Part shown: one piece after another, positions 8,246 to 18,051 of the stretch
Layout: the number at the start of each line of letters is the position of its first letter
How positions within the stretch are numbered: the first letter of the stretch is position 1
DNA from: a bacterium
GTDB taxonomy: Bacteria; Actinomycetota; Acidimicrobiia; Acidimicrobiales; CATQHL01
Reading direction: 5' to 3'
DNA: 64,000 nt
Assembly: GCA_026708055.1 (NCBI GenBank)
Contig: JAPOVS010000019.1
Location: forward strand, 64,532 to 128,531
Made by a program: the position numbers and the translations under genes
The notes under the pieces: model-generated
What the model was told of the DNA's origin: nothing
What the model saw: only the letters and a program-made list of their open reading frames with translations
Databases searched by the model: none

Positions 8246-9538
8246 ATGCTTCTGCGCTTCGAAGTCGGCAATCATCGCTCGATCTGTGAGCCGGTCGAGT
8301 TGTCCATGATCGCGATGGACAAGGATCGCGCCGCGGCCCGCCAGATTGAGGACTTCGACGAGCGGGTCCTGACTGTTGCTGGAATCTACGGCGCTAACGG
8401 CTCCGGCAAGACCAACCTCATCGACGCGCTCGCGTGGCTATCGCATGCGGTCGGATGGTCGTTACGAAATTGGGAGGACGAGATCCCCAGTGATCCGTTC
8501 AGCTTCGCTCTTGGGTCACCGCAGCCGTCGTACTTCGGGATAGAGCTAGTCGTCAGCGGCGTGCGGTACCGCTACGAGTTGGAGGTAGACGTGTCCCGGG
8601 TCGTATTCGAGGCGCTGTATAGCTATCCGCGGCAGCGCCGTCGCACGCTATTCGAGCGCGATGGCGACAATCTGGCGTTCAGGCGCGGCACGCGCTTCAC
8701 CGCTGGCGGACGCGAGCTGATCACGCCGACAACATTGGCCATGTCCGTCGCCAGCCGACTCACCGAGGAGATCGATGCGGTGGCCCGTTGTTTGTTCGGC
8801 ATCAACTTTGTCGGCCTCTGGCCTCGGGCGTTCATGGGTAGTGAGGCTCGACTGTTCCGAGCCAACCTCCGCTGGACACTCCGCGGCTGGGACGATTTCC
8901 TGGCCGACGTGTTTGACGACGCGTCATCCCCGAGTCACCACGATGGTGACACGCACGCGAGGAAGAGCCGCACGCAGCATCGCGATCTGGCGCTCTCAAT
9001 GCTGTTGTTCGCGGACCTGGGGGTCCAGGGAGTGGAGGTGGTGAACGAGGCTCCGGGTCGCGGCGGTCGCAGGCTGAGGCTTCTGCACGACGTTGCCGGT
9101 GACCAGCATCCTCTGGAACTCGGTGAAGAATCCGACGGGACCATCGCCTGGCTCGGCTTGATCCCCGAACTGCTTGGAGTGTTACAGAACGGTGGCCTTC
9201 TCGTGGTCGACGAACTCGACGCGAGCCTTCACCCGGTGATCTCCGGCAAGCTCGTGGAGATGTTCCAAGATCCCGCGACCAACGACCGCGGTGCTCAGAT
9301 CATCTTTACTACGCACGACACGAGCCTGCTCCGTCGCCTGAACCGCGACGAAGTCTGGATCACATCCAAGCGGCGCGACGGCAGCACAGAGCTGACAGCG
9401 CTGTCTGATTTCCGCAGTACTAGCGTCCGGCGTTCCACGAACCTCGAGCGCGGCTACCTGGAAGGTCGCTTCGGCGGAATCCCGGTAGTAGACGAGTACC
9501 GAGTCCGCGAGGCCTTGGGCGTCACGCCCCGAGACTGA
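8246..9538 (+). CDS. rloA: RloA-like AAA ATPase (abortive-infection type)
   Basis: 430 residues. The ATG at 8246 is preferred over the in-frame GTG at 8213 because GAGGAG lies 6 nt before it. SMC/OLD-like ATPase: Walker A 'GANGSGKTN' with Lys55, Walker B 'LLVVDELDASLHP' with Asp322/Glu323, and 'FTTHDTSLL' as the H-loop region. The next gene, 2 nt on, encodes an RloB protein, and this pairing is the RloA-RloB arrangement related to lactococcal AbiL. Such pairs lie in type I restriction loci and are thought to act in phage defence, the ATPase controlling its partner nuclease. Codon use is less GC-extreme than in neighbouring genes, consistent with acquisition. Confidence 0.85.
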   Translation: MLLRFEVGNHRSICEPVELSMIAMDKDRAAARQIEDFDERVLTVAGIYGANGSGKTNLIDALAWLSHAVGWSLRNWEDEIPSDPFSFALGSPQPSYFGIELVVSGVRYRYELEVDVSRVVFEALYSYPRQRRRTLFERDGDNLAFRRGTRFTAGGRELITPTTLAMSVASRLTEEIDAVARCLFGINFVGLWPRAFMGSEARLFRANLRWTLRGWDDFLADVFDDASSPSHHDGDTHARKSRTQHRDLALSMLLFADLGVQGVEVVNEAPGRGGRRLRLLHDVAGDQHPLELGEESDGTIAWLGLIPELLGVLQNGGLLVVDELDASLHPVISGKLVEMFQDPATNDRGAQIIFTTHDTSLLRRLNRDEVWITSKRRDGSTELTALSDFRSTSVRRSTNLERGYLEGRFGGIPVVDEYRVREALGVTPRD

Positions 9539-9540
9539 GC

Positions 9541-10200
9541 ATGGCAACCCGCCGACGAGGCGAAAGGCCGCTGAGGCGCCGCGCTCCGCAGCGCGATGAG
9601 CTGGCACGTTTCGTCATCTTTTGCGAGGGCACGCTGACTGAACCGCTGTATCTGGAGGCGTTTGCCTCCCTCGAGACGGTTCGCGATGTCGCGACACTGG
9701 ACATTCGTGGGATGGGATGCGATCCTCGCAGACTGGTCGAACACGCCAAAGAAGCGAAACGTCTCGAACGCCGTCAGCAGACCGGTTCTACGAGCTACTG
9801 GTGCGTGTTCGACGTGGAAGCGCCCAAGCCGCATGCCCGGCTGAGCGATGCGGTCCAGATGGCTCGCGACAACGACATCAGCGTGGCGATCTCCAATCCC
9901 TGCTTCGAATTATGGCTGTTACTCCATTACACCGACCACGACCGTTGGATCGACAACGACGACTGCCGAGGCCTCCTTCGTCAATTCGACAACTCGCAGG
10001 GAAAGCGCCTTGTCGGCGATGTCTACATGTCACTGCGACACCAAGCCATCAAGCGGGCCAAACGGCTTGCGACACTGCACGCCAGCGCTTCCCGGATGCA
10101 CCCCAAGGACAATCCGTCCTCGAGCTTGTACCGCGTCTTGGAAGCTATCGATCAATCGAACTCCAGCAATAGCGACGCTTCGGACGTTAGCGGGCAGTGA
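9541..10200 (+). CDS. rloB: RloB-family TOPRIM-like protein
   Basis: 219 residues. The N-terminal 'FVIFCEGTLTEPLYLEAF' is the diagnostic RloB motif with the acidic residue Glu29, followed by a second acidic strand 'YWCVFDVE' and the downstream 'NPCFELWLLLHY' block. These are TOPRIM-like catalytic elements, so nuclease activity is plausible. Starts 2 nt after the ATPase stop and is surely co-translated with it. Together they look like a self-contained anti-phage module sitting upstream of the type I system. The terminal Ser/Asn-rich tail is not conserved in kind. Confidence 0.87.
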   Translation: MATRRRGERPLRRRAPQRDELARFVIFCEGTLTEPLYLEAFASLETVRDVATLDIRGMGCDPRRLVEHAKEAKRLERRQQTGSTSYWCVFDVEAPKPHARLSDAVQMARDNDISVAISNPCFELWLLLHYTDHDRWIDNDDCRGLLRQFDNSQGKRLVGDVYMSLRHQAIKRAKRLATLHASASRMHPKDNPSSSLYRVLEAIDQSNSSNSDASDVSGQ

Positions 10201-10249
10201 GTCCACCGATGGAGGCGTCCAGCACAGCGGCTCAGCGCTATCGTCCGGA

Positions 10250-10939
10250 TCAAGGAGATGAGCGGCGCAGTCGCGAGCGTGGAGGAGGTGGCACCCGCCC
10301 CAGTCTCGAGACGCTGGAGCGACGTCCGAAGTGCGCCGCTCCGTCGTGTGCGGACCGCCAGTCGGCTGTGAGTTCTCCGTCTGCTGCCTTCTGCTGCAGA
10401 TGCCCGAAGCGCACTCTTCGGTCGCCGCTCTTGGCGTCCGCCTTGAACGCTGTCATGTACAGATCGGTGCCGCCCCGACTCGTGAGATCCAGTTTGAGTT
10501 GGGTCTGCTGCTCGACGGCGGTGGCTGCTTTCTGCACGGCTTCCCGGTAGTGGCCGTTGTCCCAGAGGTCCGTCGCGGCGTTCCAGACCCACGGATGCAA
10601 CTGCGATGCTGCGAGCTTTGGCCCCGGCGGGGCGAAAATATCGGCGTGCCTGGCCCGGTTCTCGAGGATGCCGATAAGGCGGACCACCCAGCGGACTCGG
10701 TTGGACCATGACCACGTGCCAGACACGAATGCGCCGTGGCTTGGTGGGGTGTGCCTCTTCGGATCGGACTCGACCTCGGCCGCGATCTGTTCGATCAGCG
10801 GTTCCAGTTCCGCGAGTCGGTCGGCGGACTCGTCCGCCGACGCGGCCTTGCTACCGCCTCGGCGGTGGATGTCCTCGTTCCGCTGGAGGTGTCCGCGGAA
10901 CTCGTGCAGCGCTTCGAGGGCGGGTTCCTCGTTGATCAT
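10250..10939 (-). CDS. TIGR02391 (Ymh-like) family protein, probably frameshifted at the C-terminus
   Basis: 229 residues from the ATG read at 10939, with a GGAGA motif just upstream. The region 'LHPWVWNAATDLWDNGHYREA' followed by 'VQKAATAVEQQTQ' matches the TIGR02391/Ymh domain found in defence islands. The family usually ends with an R-N-P-x-x-H motif and a helical tail; here the last 35 residues are Arg/Pro-rich and lack it. A different frame at about 10222-10281 reads 'ARDCAAHLLDPDD', which resembles the missing motif, so one or more frameshifts are likely. Divergent from hsdM. Function unknown. Confidence 0.65.
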   Translation of the reverse strand: MINEEPALEALHEFRGHLQRNEDIHRRGGSKAASADESADRLAELEPLIEQIAAEVESDPKRHTPPSHGAFVSGTWSWSNRVRWVVRLIGILENRARHADIFAPPGPKLAASQLHPWVWNAATDLWDNGHYREAVQKAATAVEQQTQLKLDLTSRGGTDLYMTAFKADAKSGDRRVRFGHLQQKAADGELTADWRSAHDGAAHFGRRSSVSRLGRVPPPPRSRLRRSSP

Positions 10940-11055
10940 CACATGTTCTCCGCGTTGAGTTGCCGGGCTTGCGGTCGCTGACCGCACGAGTCCAGTCTGC
11001 CGCACGCCTGTGACTGGCCTTCGGGCAGCGGTGTGCTCAGAACTAGCCTTGCGGG

Positions 11056-13584
11056 GTGCTCACTTTGGGGCAGTTGGAGCGGCATCTGTTTGCGGCGGCG
11101 GACATCTTGCGGGGGAAGATGGATGCGTCGGAGTTCAAGGAGTACATCTTCGGGGCGCTGTTCCTGAAGCGGGCGAGCGATGTGTTCGAGGAGGAGCACC
11201 GCCGGATCGTCGAGGCGCAGCTCGGGCGGGGGCGGTCGGCGGAGGAGGCGGAGCGGCGGGCGGAGGACCCGGACTCGTACTCGGAGGCGTTCTTCGTGCC
11301 GCGGGAGGCGCGGTGGACCCATCTGCGGGACGAGTTGCATCATCAGGTGGGCGATGGGCTGAACCGGGCGCTGGGGGCGCTGGAGGCGGGCAACGCGTCG
11401 CTGGAGGGGGTGCTGCAGCACATCGACTTCAACCGGCGTGTCGGCACGACGACGGTGGCTGACAGGAAGTGGCGGGATCTGATCGGTCACTTCTCGAAGT
11501 ACCGGCTGCGCAACGAGGATTTCGAGTTCCCGGACCTGCTTGGCGCCGCCTACGAGTACCTGATTCGGGACTTCGCGGACTCGGCGGGCAAGAAGGGCGG
11601 CGAGTTCTATACGCCCCGCCAGGTGGTGCGACTCATGGTGCGGCTGGTGGACCCTCGGGAGGGCATGGCGGTCTACGACCCGTGCTCGGGCTCAGGCGGC
11701 ATGTTGATCTACGCCCGCGACCATGTGGCCGACAACGGCGGCGATCCCCGCAACCTGGTCCTCGCCGGCCAGGAGACCAACGGCACGACGTGGTCGATCT
11801 CGAAGATGAACATGCTGCTGCACGGCATCCGCGACGCCGACCTCCGCAACGACGACACCCTCGGTGACCCCGGCCATGTCCGCGGCGGAGAGCTGCAGCG
11901 GTTCGATCGGGTGATCACGAATCCGCCGTTCAGCCAGAACTACGACAGGGCCTCGCTTGCCCACCCGGAGCGGTTCGTCTACGGCTACACGCCCGAGGGT
12001 GGCAAGAAGGCCGACCTGATGTTCCTCCAGCACATGCTGGCGGTCCTGAAGCGAGACGGGATCGTCGCCACGGTCATGCCCCACGGTGTGCTGTTCCGCG
12101 GCGGCGCGGAAGGGGCGATCCGCCGGCGGATCATCGAGGAGGACCTCCTCGACACCGTCATCGGGCTTGGCCCGAACCTGTTCTACGGCACCGGCATCCC
12201 CGCCGCCATCCTGATCCTGCGGGCCAAGGGCGCCAAGCCTTCCGAGCGGCGCTGCAAAGTGCTGTTCATCAATGCCGACCGCGACTACGGCGAGGGCCGC
12301 GCCCAGAACCGCCTGCGCCCCCGCGACGAGGAGAAGATCACCGCCGCCTACCGGGCCTTCGCCGACGTGGACGGCTTCGCCAGGGTCGTCACCATCGACG
12401 AGCTGGCCGAGAACGACTTCAACTGCAACATCCGCCGCTACGCCGACAACGCCCCGCCGCCCGAACCCCACGACGTGCGCGCCCACCTCCACGGCGGCGT
12501 CCCGACGCCCGAGATCGAGGCCGCCGCGGACCTGCTGGCGCGGGCCGGCCTCGACGCGGCGACCCTGTTCAAGGATCGGGGAGACGGCTACGCCGACTGG
12601 CGCCACGAGATCACCGGCACCGCCGGGCCAGACGCCGAGCACAGCGCGATCAGCCATACCACCACGACCGAACCCCCAGCGCTTCCACCGACAGCGGGGC
12701 AAGACGCCGCGCATAGCGGGGTCACTCATTGGTCGAGCGGCGAGTCGCGTTGGTCGGCGAACTCGGGCGGCGGGCGGGACGCCGCGCACCAGGCGATCAG
12801 CCGCGCCGTCGCCGGACGGGCCACCCACAGCCCCTGGCCCCACTGGTGGGCCGGCACCGTCGAGCCCATGCTCCGGGCGCTGCCCGAGAGCGGGATCCTC
12901 GTCGGGCAACGCCGCCGGCTCGTGGAGGACTTCACCGCGCGCATGGTCCCGGCCGGCGTCGACCGCTTCGCCGCCGCGGGCATGGCCGCCACCTGGTGGG
13001 AGGAGTGCTTCCACGAACTGGAGACGGCAGCCAACCGGGGCTGGACGGCGGTGATCGAAGCCTGGCTCACCACCGCCGAAGCCGGTGCGGACGACAAGGG
13101 TGCCCCCGACCTGGCCGACCAGACCGCCATCGAGCTCCTCGCCGGGGCCCAACTGGCCGAACGAGCCAGCTTTGCGTCCGAGCACGCCCGTCTCGACGCC
13201 GAGATCAAAGCCGCCGAAGCCTCCGACGATGAGGACGACGAGCCCGACGACGCTCTCAGCCCGGCCGATATCAAGAAGCTGAAATCCGAGCGCACGAAGG
13301 CCAAGAGGGCTCTCAAGGCCATCGACGCCTCGTTGCTCGCCTCAGCCCGGCAGGCCCTCGAAGCCATGCCGCCGCCTGACGCCCCCGCCCACGCCATCGG
13401 CGTGCTCCGCAACCGGTTCGAGAGCCTCGTCGCCGAGCACTTCGCCGACGTCGAGCGCAGCACCCTCGGCTGGTACGACAACCTCGTGAACAAGTACGGC
13501 ACCACCCTCGCCGACCTCGAAGCCGAACGAGACGCCACCACCGCCCGACTCGAGAAGCACCTAAAGGAGTTGGGATATGGGTGA
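11056..13584 (+). CDS. hsdM: Type I restriction-modification DNA methyltransferase subunit HsdM, with C-terminal extension
   Basis: 842 residues from a GTG, much longer than the usual 500-550. Order: N-terminal HsdM helical domain ('[20 protein letters not shown]'), then N6-adenine methyltransferase with SAM motif 'DPCSGSGGM' (Asp208) and catalytic 'NPPF' (Asn289). The extra third includes a repeated insert near residues 525-585 and an acidic/basic predicted coiled coil ('[20 protein letters not shown]') near the end. Methylates adenine in the HsdS-specified site and also forms the core of the restriction complex. Its stop overlaps the HsdS start by 8 nt. The length may reflect fusion of a helper domain. 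Confidence 0.93.
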   Translation: MLTLGQLERHLFAAADILRGKMDASEFKEYIFGALFLKRASDVFEEEHRRIVEAQLGRGRSAEEAERRAEDPDSYSEAFFVPREARWTHLRDELHHQVGDGLNRALGALEAGNASLEGVLQHIDFNRRVGTTTVADRKWRDLIGHFSKYRLRNEDFEFPDLLGAAYEYLIRDFADSAGKKGGEFYTPRQVVRLMVRLVDPREGMAVYDPCSGSGGMLIYARDHVADNGGDPRNLVLAGQETNGTTWSISKMNMLLHGIRDADLRNDDTLGDPGHVRGGELQRFDRVITNPPFSQNYDRASLAHPERFVYGYTPEGGKKADLMFLQHMLAVLKRDGIVATVMPHGVLFRGGAEGAIRRRIIEEDLLDTVIGLGPNLFYGTGIPAAILILRAKGAKPSERRCKVLFINADRDYGEGRAQNRLRPRDEEKITAAYRAFADVDGFARVVTIDELAENDFNCNIRRYADNAPPPEPHDVRAHLHGGVPTPEIEAAADLLARAGLDAATLFKDRGDGYADWRHEITGTAGPDAEHSAISHTTTTEPPALPPTAGQDAAHSGVTHWSSGESRWSANSGGGRDAAHQAISRAVAGRATHSPWPHWWAGTVEPMLRALPESGILVGQRRRLVEDFTARMVPAGVDRFAAAGMAATWWEECFHELETAANRGWTAVIEAWLTTAEAGADDKGAPDLADQTAIELLAGAQLAERASFASEHARLDAEIKAAEASDDEDDEPDDALSPADIKKLKSERTKAKRALKAIDASLLASARQALEAMPPPDAPAHAIGVLRNRFESLVAEHFADVERSTLGWYDNLVNKYGTTLADLEAERDATTARLEKHLKELGYG
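12631..12804 (+). repeat. Triple in-frame imperfect repeat (72 and 75 bp periods) inside hsdM
   Basis: A 27-bp segment beginning GACGCCG at 12631 is repeated at 12703 and again at 12778, giving the peptides [18 protein letters not shown] and DAAHQAISR. The intervals are 72 and 75 bp, both multiples of 3, and the spacers differ completely from each other. The layout is repeat-spacer-repeat-spacer-repeat, but within a coding frame. Confidence 0.75.
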
Positions 13585-14728
13585 GTGGCGGAGAGTACCA
13601 CTGGGTGACGTGGCGGATCTGAGAATGGGCCAGTCGCCCGCTGGCACCCTCGTAACGGATCTCGATCGCGGGCTGCCGTTTCTCCAAGGAAACGCCGAGT
13701 TCGGGCCCACGCATCCAGAAGCGACACTGGAGTGCGATTCGGCACCTCGGCGGTGTGCTCGGGGGGACACTCTGCTTAGTGTCCGGGCACCTGTCGGCGA
13801 TATCAACCGTTCAGATCAGGAATACGGGATCGGGAGAGGACTTGCTGCTATCAGGTTTGAAGAGGTCGAACCTGGCTTTGGTCATCATGCTCTCGTCGAG
13901 TGTTCACGAGCACTCCATCGCGTTTCACAGGGTACGACATTCTCGGCGATTGGCAGGAGTGAGTTGGAGTCCCTCGAACTCTCAGTGCCGCCGTTGGAGG
14001 AGCAGAGGCGGATCGCAGAGATCCTCGACACGATCGACGAGACCATCCAAGCTAGCGAACGTATCATCGCCAAAAGCGGGGCGGTTCGGGCCGGTCTCGC
14101 CTCCGATCTGCTCGGCGGAGGCGTCGGGGTAGCGGGTCGCTTGAATTGGAAGAAAACCACGCTGAAGGAGATCGCACTACTACAGTTCGGCAAGACACCA
14201 TCGCGCAGCGAGGCTCGATTCTGGAATCTAACAGATGGCTATCCGTGGGCGACCATTGCCGATATGCAAACCGATCCGGTCCTGAAAACCGCTGAGACAA
14301 TCTCCGAGGCTGGACGTCCGTACGCCGGGCGCTCAGTGTCTACTGGTTCGGTCCTAATGAGTTTCAAGCTCACCGTGGGTCGAGTTGCACGAGCGGGGAC
14401 TGAGTTGTTTACGAATGAAGCTATTGTTTCGGTACACGGGCTCGATGGGAGAGCTGACGATGGCTGGCTCTACCATGCCCTTCCTGGGATCGCCCGTGGT
14501 GGTGTACTCGACACGGCAGTCAAGGGACCGACCCTCAACAAGGAGAAGCTTGAGAATCTTGAGGTCTGGCTGCCGCCGTTGGAGGCACAGCGGCACATAG
14601 CGGAGATCCTCGATGCCGCCGACTACGACATCGAGGCCGACGAGATGCGGTTGGAGAAGTTGAGGCGACTGCGCTCCGGTCTCGCATCCGATCTCCTGTC
14701 TGGTCGCGTTCGTACGGTGGCGGCGTGA
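13577..14728 (+). CDS. hsdS: Type I restriction-modification specificity subunit HsdS
   Basis: 383 residues. Two target-recognition domains, each followed by the conserved helical spacer: '[20 protein letters not shown]' near residue 140 and '[19 protein letters not shown]' near residue 340. Each half ends in 'RSGLASDLL'-type sequence, so the protein has the usual two-fold internal symmetry and probably reads a bipartite target. The recognition domains have lower GC than hsdM and hsdR, as expected for a horizontally shuffled specificity gene. The start overlaps the hsdM stop by 8 nt. Confidence 0.93.
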   Translation: MGEWRRVPLGDVADLRMGQSPAGTLVTDLDRGLPFLQGNAEFGPTHPEATLECDSAPRRCARGDTLLSVRAPVGDINRSDQEYGIGRGLAAIRFEEVEPGFGHHALVECSRALHRVSQGTTFSAIGRSELESLELSVPPLEEQRRIAEILDTIDETIQASERIIAKSGAVRAGLASDLLGGGVGVAGRLNWKKTTLKEIALLQFGKTPSRSEARFWNLTDGYPWATIADMQTDPVLKTAETISEAGRPYAGRSVSTGSVLMSFKLTVGRVARAGTELFTNEAIVSVHGLDGRADDGWLYHALPGIARGGVLDTAVKGPTLNKEKLENLEVWLPPLEAQRHIAEILDAADYDIEADEMRLEKLRRLRSGLASDLLSGRVRTVAA

Positions 14729-17700
14729 CCTCGGGTCCCGAGTGGGAGTTGGTCGAGCGGCCTCTTCTTGAGCATCTGGTTCTGCTCGGATGGGAGACGC
14801 TGGTTTGGTCCGAGCGGACGCCCGCTCACAGCGTGGATCGCTCATCGGACAGGGATGTGCTGCTTGAGCAGCGGCTCCGCTCGGCGCTCCTGAGGATCAA
14901 TCCTGGTCGAGACGGCGATTCGTGGCTCGATGAGGCTCGCCTCGACTCGGTGGTTGCGGAGTTGCGGTCACCTCCGGCTGGTGCGGGACTGCTGGAAGCG
15001 AACCGGCTCTCGACCGACTTGTTGCTCGGGGGCACCACGGTCGCCGGGCTCGACGGTTGGGACGGCGGTCGGGATCGGAGCGTCGCCTACATTTGCTGGG
15101 AGGACCCCTCGGCCAACGACTTCCTTGCTGTGTCGCAGTTCACGGTGGCGACGCCAGGGCGGGCGCCGAACATCCGGCCCGACGTGACGCTGTTCGTGAA
15201 CGGCGTCCCGCTGGTGGTGATTGAGGCGAAGCCGCCCGGCAGTGACAGCGGCATCGCCGACGCTATCGACCAGTTGCGCCGCTACGCCAACCAGCGCGGC
15301 GCCGAGGCCCCGGAGGGTGCGGAGCATCTGTTCTGGACGAACCAGTTCACCGTCGCTGTCACCGGCGAGCGGGCCGAGGCGGCCACGTTCTCGGCGCTGC
15401 CCGAGCACTACTTGGCCTGGAAAGATCCCTACCCGGCGACGGTGGGGGAGGTCGCCGCGTCGCTCGGCAGGCCCGCTGACGCGCTGAGGGAGCAGGAGGT
15501 GCTGACGGCAGGGATGTTGGCACCCGAGCGGTTGTTGGACATCGTCCGTCACTTCACAGTGTTCAAGGACATCGGCTCGGGCCGCACGGCGAAGCTGGTG
15601 GGCCGCTACCAGCAGTACCGGAGTGTGCAGAAGGCTCTGCGGCGCCTGCTCACCTGCGACACCCGTGCGGTCGACGGTCATGTGGATCGCCGCGGCGGGG
15701 TGATCTGGCACACCCAGGGCTCGGGCAAGAGCCTCACGATGGTGTTCCTGGTGCGGGCGATGCGCAGCCACCCCGACCTGCGGCGGTTCAAGATCGTGCT
15801 GGTGACCGACCGCACCGACCTGGAGCGACAACTGACCGGCACCGCCGGCCTCACGGGTGAGACGGTGAGGGTGGCCCGCAGCGCAGCGGAGGTGCGGGAG
15901 TTGCTGCAGGCCGACGGCCCCGGCGTGGTGATGGCGATGATCCAGAAGTGGCGCGACGCAGCCGGCGACGGCGAGGGCACGGAGGGTCTGGGTGAGGCCG
16001 CGCGTCCGAGTCGGGGTCGGCGGCCCGGACGCGCCGGTGCCGGCGAGAGTACGGAGGGTCTGGGGGAGGGGGAGTCGTTCGGGACGCTGAACCGCTCCGA
16101 GGCCATCCTGGTGATGGTGGACGAGGCGCACCGCTCGCAGGCCTCGCTGCTGCACGCCAACCTGATGGCCGCGCTGCCGAACGCGGCGCGGATCGGGTTC
16201 ACCGGGACGCCGATCATCATGGGCGAGCGCCGCAAGACGCTGGAGATATTCGGCGACTACCTCGACCGCTACACGCTGAGGGAGTCCGAGGCAGACGGGT
16301 CGACGGTTCAGATCCTCTATGAGGGGCGCACCACCGACGCCGCCGTGCGGGGTGCCTCGCGGATGGACGAGGTGTTCTTCCGGTGGTTCGCAGGTCTCAC
16401 CGACGAGCAGCGGGAGACGCTGCAGCGGCGCTACGCCACCACCGCGGCGGTGCTGGAGGTGCCGGAGCTGATAGCGGCGAAGGCCCGCGACATCCTCCGG
16501 CACTACGTCGCCACGGTGATGCCCGACGGCTTCAAGGGCATGATCGTCGCCACGAGTCGCAAGGCGTGCCTCCGCTACCACACGGCGCTGCGGCAGGCGC
16601 GTGACGAACTGGTGGGCGAGATCGATCGGCGGCGAGATGAACTGCTCACGCCGCCTGGCCGGTCGCCGGATTCCGAGGAGATGTTCTTGCGCACGGCCGC
16701 CCGGCAGGCGGACCTGATTCGCGTCCTGGATTTCGCCCCGGTGATTTCGGGGGATCACAACGACCCGCCGGAGTACGCCCCGTGGACCGACAAGGCCCGC
16801 CAACTGGAGCGCATCGACCGGTTCCGGCTTCCGCTGGGTTCCGCCGGGGAGAACGAGAGCCCGCTGGCGCTGCTGATTGTCAAGTCGATGCTGCTCACGG
16901 GGTTCGACGTGCCGCAGGCGCAGGTGCTGTACCTGGACCGGCTGATCCAGCAGGCCGAACTGCTTCAGGCCGTCGCCCGCGTCAATCGGACCGCGCCGAA
17001 GAAGTCTTACGGGCTGACCGTCGACTACTACGGCGTGTCGTCGCAGCTCACCGAGGCCCTCGCGGTGTACACCGGTGCCGACGGCGCGATCGATCCCGAT
17101 GTGGAGGGGGCGCTGCGTCCGCTCACTGCCGAGATCGAGAAGCTCGAACCGCAGCGCCAGCGGGTCCGGCAGATCTTCGTCCAACACGGTGTCGAACGGG
17201 TCGAAACCGGCGAGGCCATCGAGGCGTGCGCGCAGCTGCTCGCCGATGAGAAGCTGCGGGCCACCTTCGACGTCGCGTTGCGCACCTTCCTCACGACCTT
17301 CGACACCGTCCTGCCCCGGCCCGAGGCGCTGGAGTTCGTCGAGGATGTGAAACTGTTCGGAGAGATCCAGGTGCGGACCCGGCGCCGCTACCGGGACACC
17401 CCCGACGGCGAATTCGATCCGCACAAGTACTCCGAGAAGGTGCGCCGGCTGATCGACGAGCACATCACCGCGCTCGACCTGAGCCGGCGGGTCCCGCCGC
17501 TGCGCATCACCGACCCCGCATTCGGGGACCACATCGCCGGGATCGTCTCGCACCGGGCGAAGGCGTCGGAGATGGAGCACGCCGCCCGCCACCACATCCG
17601 CGAACACCTCGACGAGGACCCCGCCTACTACGGCAGGCTCTCCGAGCGGATCGACGAGATCCTCCACCGGCTCGAGGAACGCTGGGAGCAGATCACCCTC

Positions 17701-18051
17701 GAACTCGGCGAGCTGATCACCGAGATCAACACCGGCCGTAGCGACGAGCAGCAAACCGGACTCGACCCGGCCACCGAACTGCCGTTCCACGGGCTCATAG
17801 CCCAGAAGGTCGCTAGCGCTGGCCCCGACACCGCCGAGCACGTCGTGGCGCTCACTCGGGATCTCGTGGCGGAGATTCGCCGGATCGTCGGCACCGTCGG
17901 CTTCTGGGACCACCCCACCCGCCAGGACGACCTCCGCAAGGCCGTCAAGCGCACACTCGACGACAGCGACCTGTTCACCTACGACAGCCTCGACGAACTC
18001 GCCGTCGAACTAGTGGCCCTGGCCCAGGCCAACCAGCACAGACTGTCATGA
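14725..18051 (+). CDS. hsdR: Type I restriction endonuclease motor subunit HsdR
   Basis: 1108 residues from a GTG overlapping the hsdS stop (GTGA). N-terminal PD-(D/E)xK nuclease: Asp153 ('RPDVTLFV'), then Glu167-x-Lys169 ('VIEAK'). Superfamily 2 helicase: Walker A 'TQGSGKSLT' (Lys335), 'VTDRTDLERQL', DEAH box starting at Asp466 ('VDEAH'), 'GFTGTP' and the last helicase motif 'QAVARVNR'. It cuts unmodified DNA after ATP-driven translocation, with HsdM and HsdS. An odd Gly/Arg-rich insert sits just before the DEAH box (about residues 416-450) and repeats host sequence 72 bp apart. All catalytic residues look intact. Confidence 0.94.
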   Translation: MTSGPEWELVERPLLEHLVLLGWETLVWSERTPAHSVDRSSDRDVLLEQRLRSALLRINPGRDGDSWLDEARLDSVVAELRSPPAGAGLLEANRLSTDLLLGGTTVAGLDGWDGGRDRSVAYICWEDPSANDFLAVSQFTVATPGRAPNIRPDVTLFVNGVPLVVIEAKPPGSDSGIADAIDQLRRYANQRGAEAPEGAEHLFWTNQFTVAVTGERAEAATFSALPEHYLAWKDPYPATVGEVAASLGRPADALREQEVLTAGMLAPERLLDIVRHFTVFKDIGSGRTAKLVGRYQQYRSVQKALRRLLTCDTRAVDGHVDRRGGVIWHTQGSGKSLTMVFLVRAMRSHPDLRRFKIVLVTDRTDLERQLTGTAGLTGETVRVARSAAEVRELLQADGPGVVMAMIQKWRDAAGDGEGTEGLGEAARPSRGRRPGRAGAGESTEGLGEGESFGTLNRSEAILVMVDEAHRSQASLLHANLMAALPNAARIGFTGTPIIMGERRKTLEIFGDYLDRYTLRESEADGSTVQILYEGRTTDAAVRGASRMDEVFFRWFAGLTDEQRETLQRRYATTAAVLEVPELIAAKARDILRHYVATVMPDGFKGMIVATSRKACLRYHTALRQARDELVGEIDRRRDELLTPPGRSPDSEEMFLRTAARQADLIRVLDFAPVISGDHNDPPEYAPWTDKARQLERIDRFRLPLGSAGENESPLALLIVKSMLLTGFDVPQAQVLYLDRLIQQAELLQAVARVNRTAPKKSYGLTVDYYGVSSQLTEALAVYTGADGAIDPDVEGALRPLTAEIEKLEPQRQRVRQIFVQHGVERVETGEAIEACAQLLADEKLRATFDVALRTFLTTFDTVLPRPEALEFVEDVKLFGEIQVRTRRRYRDTPDGEFDPHKYSEKVRRLIDEHITALDLSRRVPPLRITDPAFGDHIAGIVSHRAKASEMEHAARHHIREHLDEDPAYYGRLSERIDEILHRLEERWEQITLELGELITEINTGRSDEQQTGLDPATELPFHGLIAQKVASAGPDTAEHVVALTRDLVAEIRRIVGTVGFWDHPTRQDDLRKAVKRTLDDSDLFTYDSLDELAVELVALAQANQHRLS
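15970..16069 (+). repeat. In-frame imperfect duplication, 72-bp period, inside hsdR
   Basis: A segment of about 27 bp (GGCGAGGGCACGGAGGGTCT) at 15970 recurs at 16042 with three changes (GGCGAGAGTACGGAGGGTCT). The 45 bp between contain an inverted repeat, GCGCGTCCG then CGGACGCGC, that could form a hairpin. The insert encodes Arg/Gly-rich residues between helicase motifs. Confidence 0.75.

Noticed and set aside
12631-12804. CRISPR-like repeat-spacer pattern
   Set aside because: Only three copies, imperfect, within an open coding frame, unit length a multiple of 3 and no cas genes in the window.
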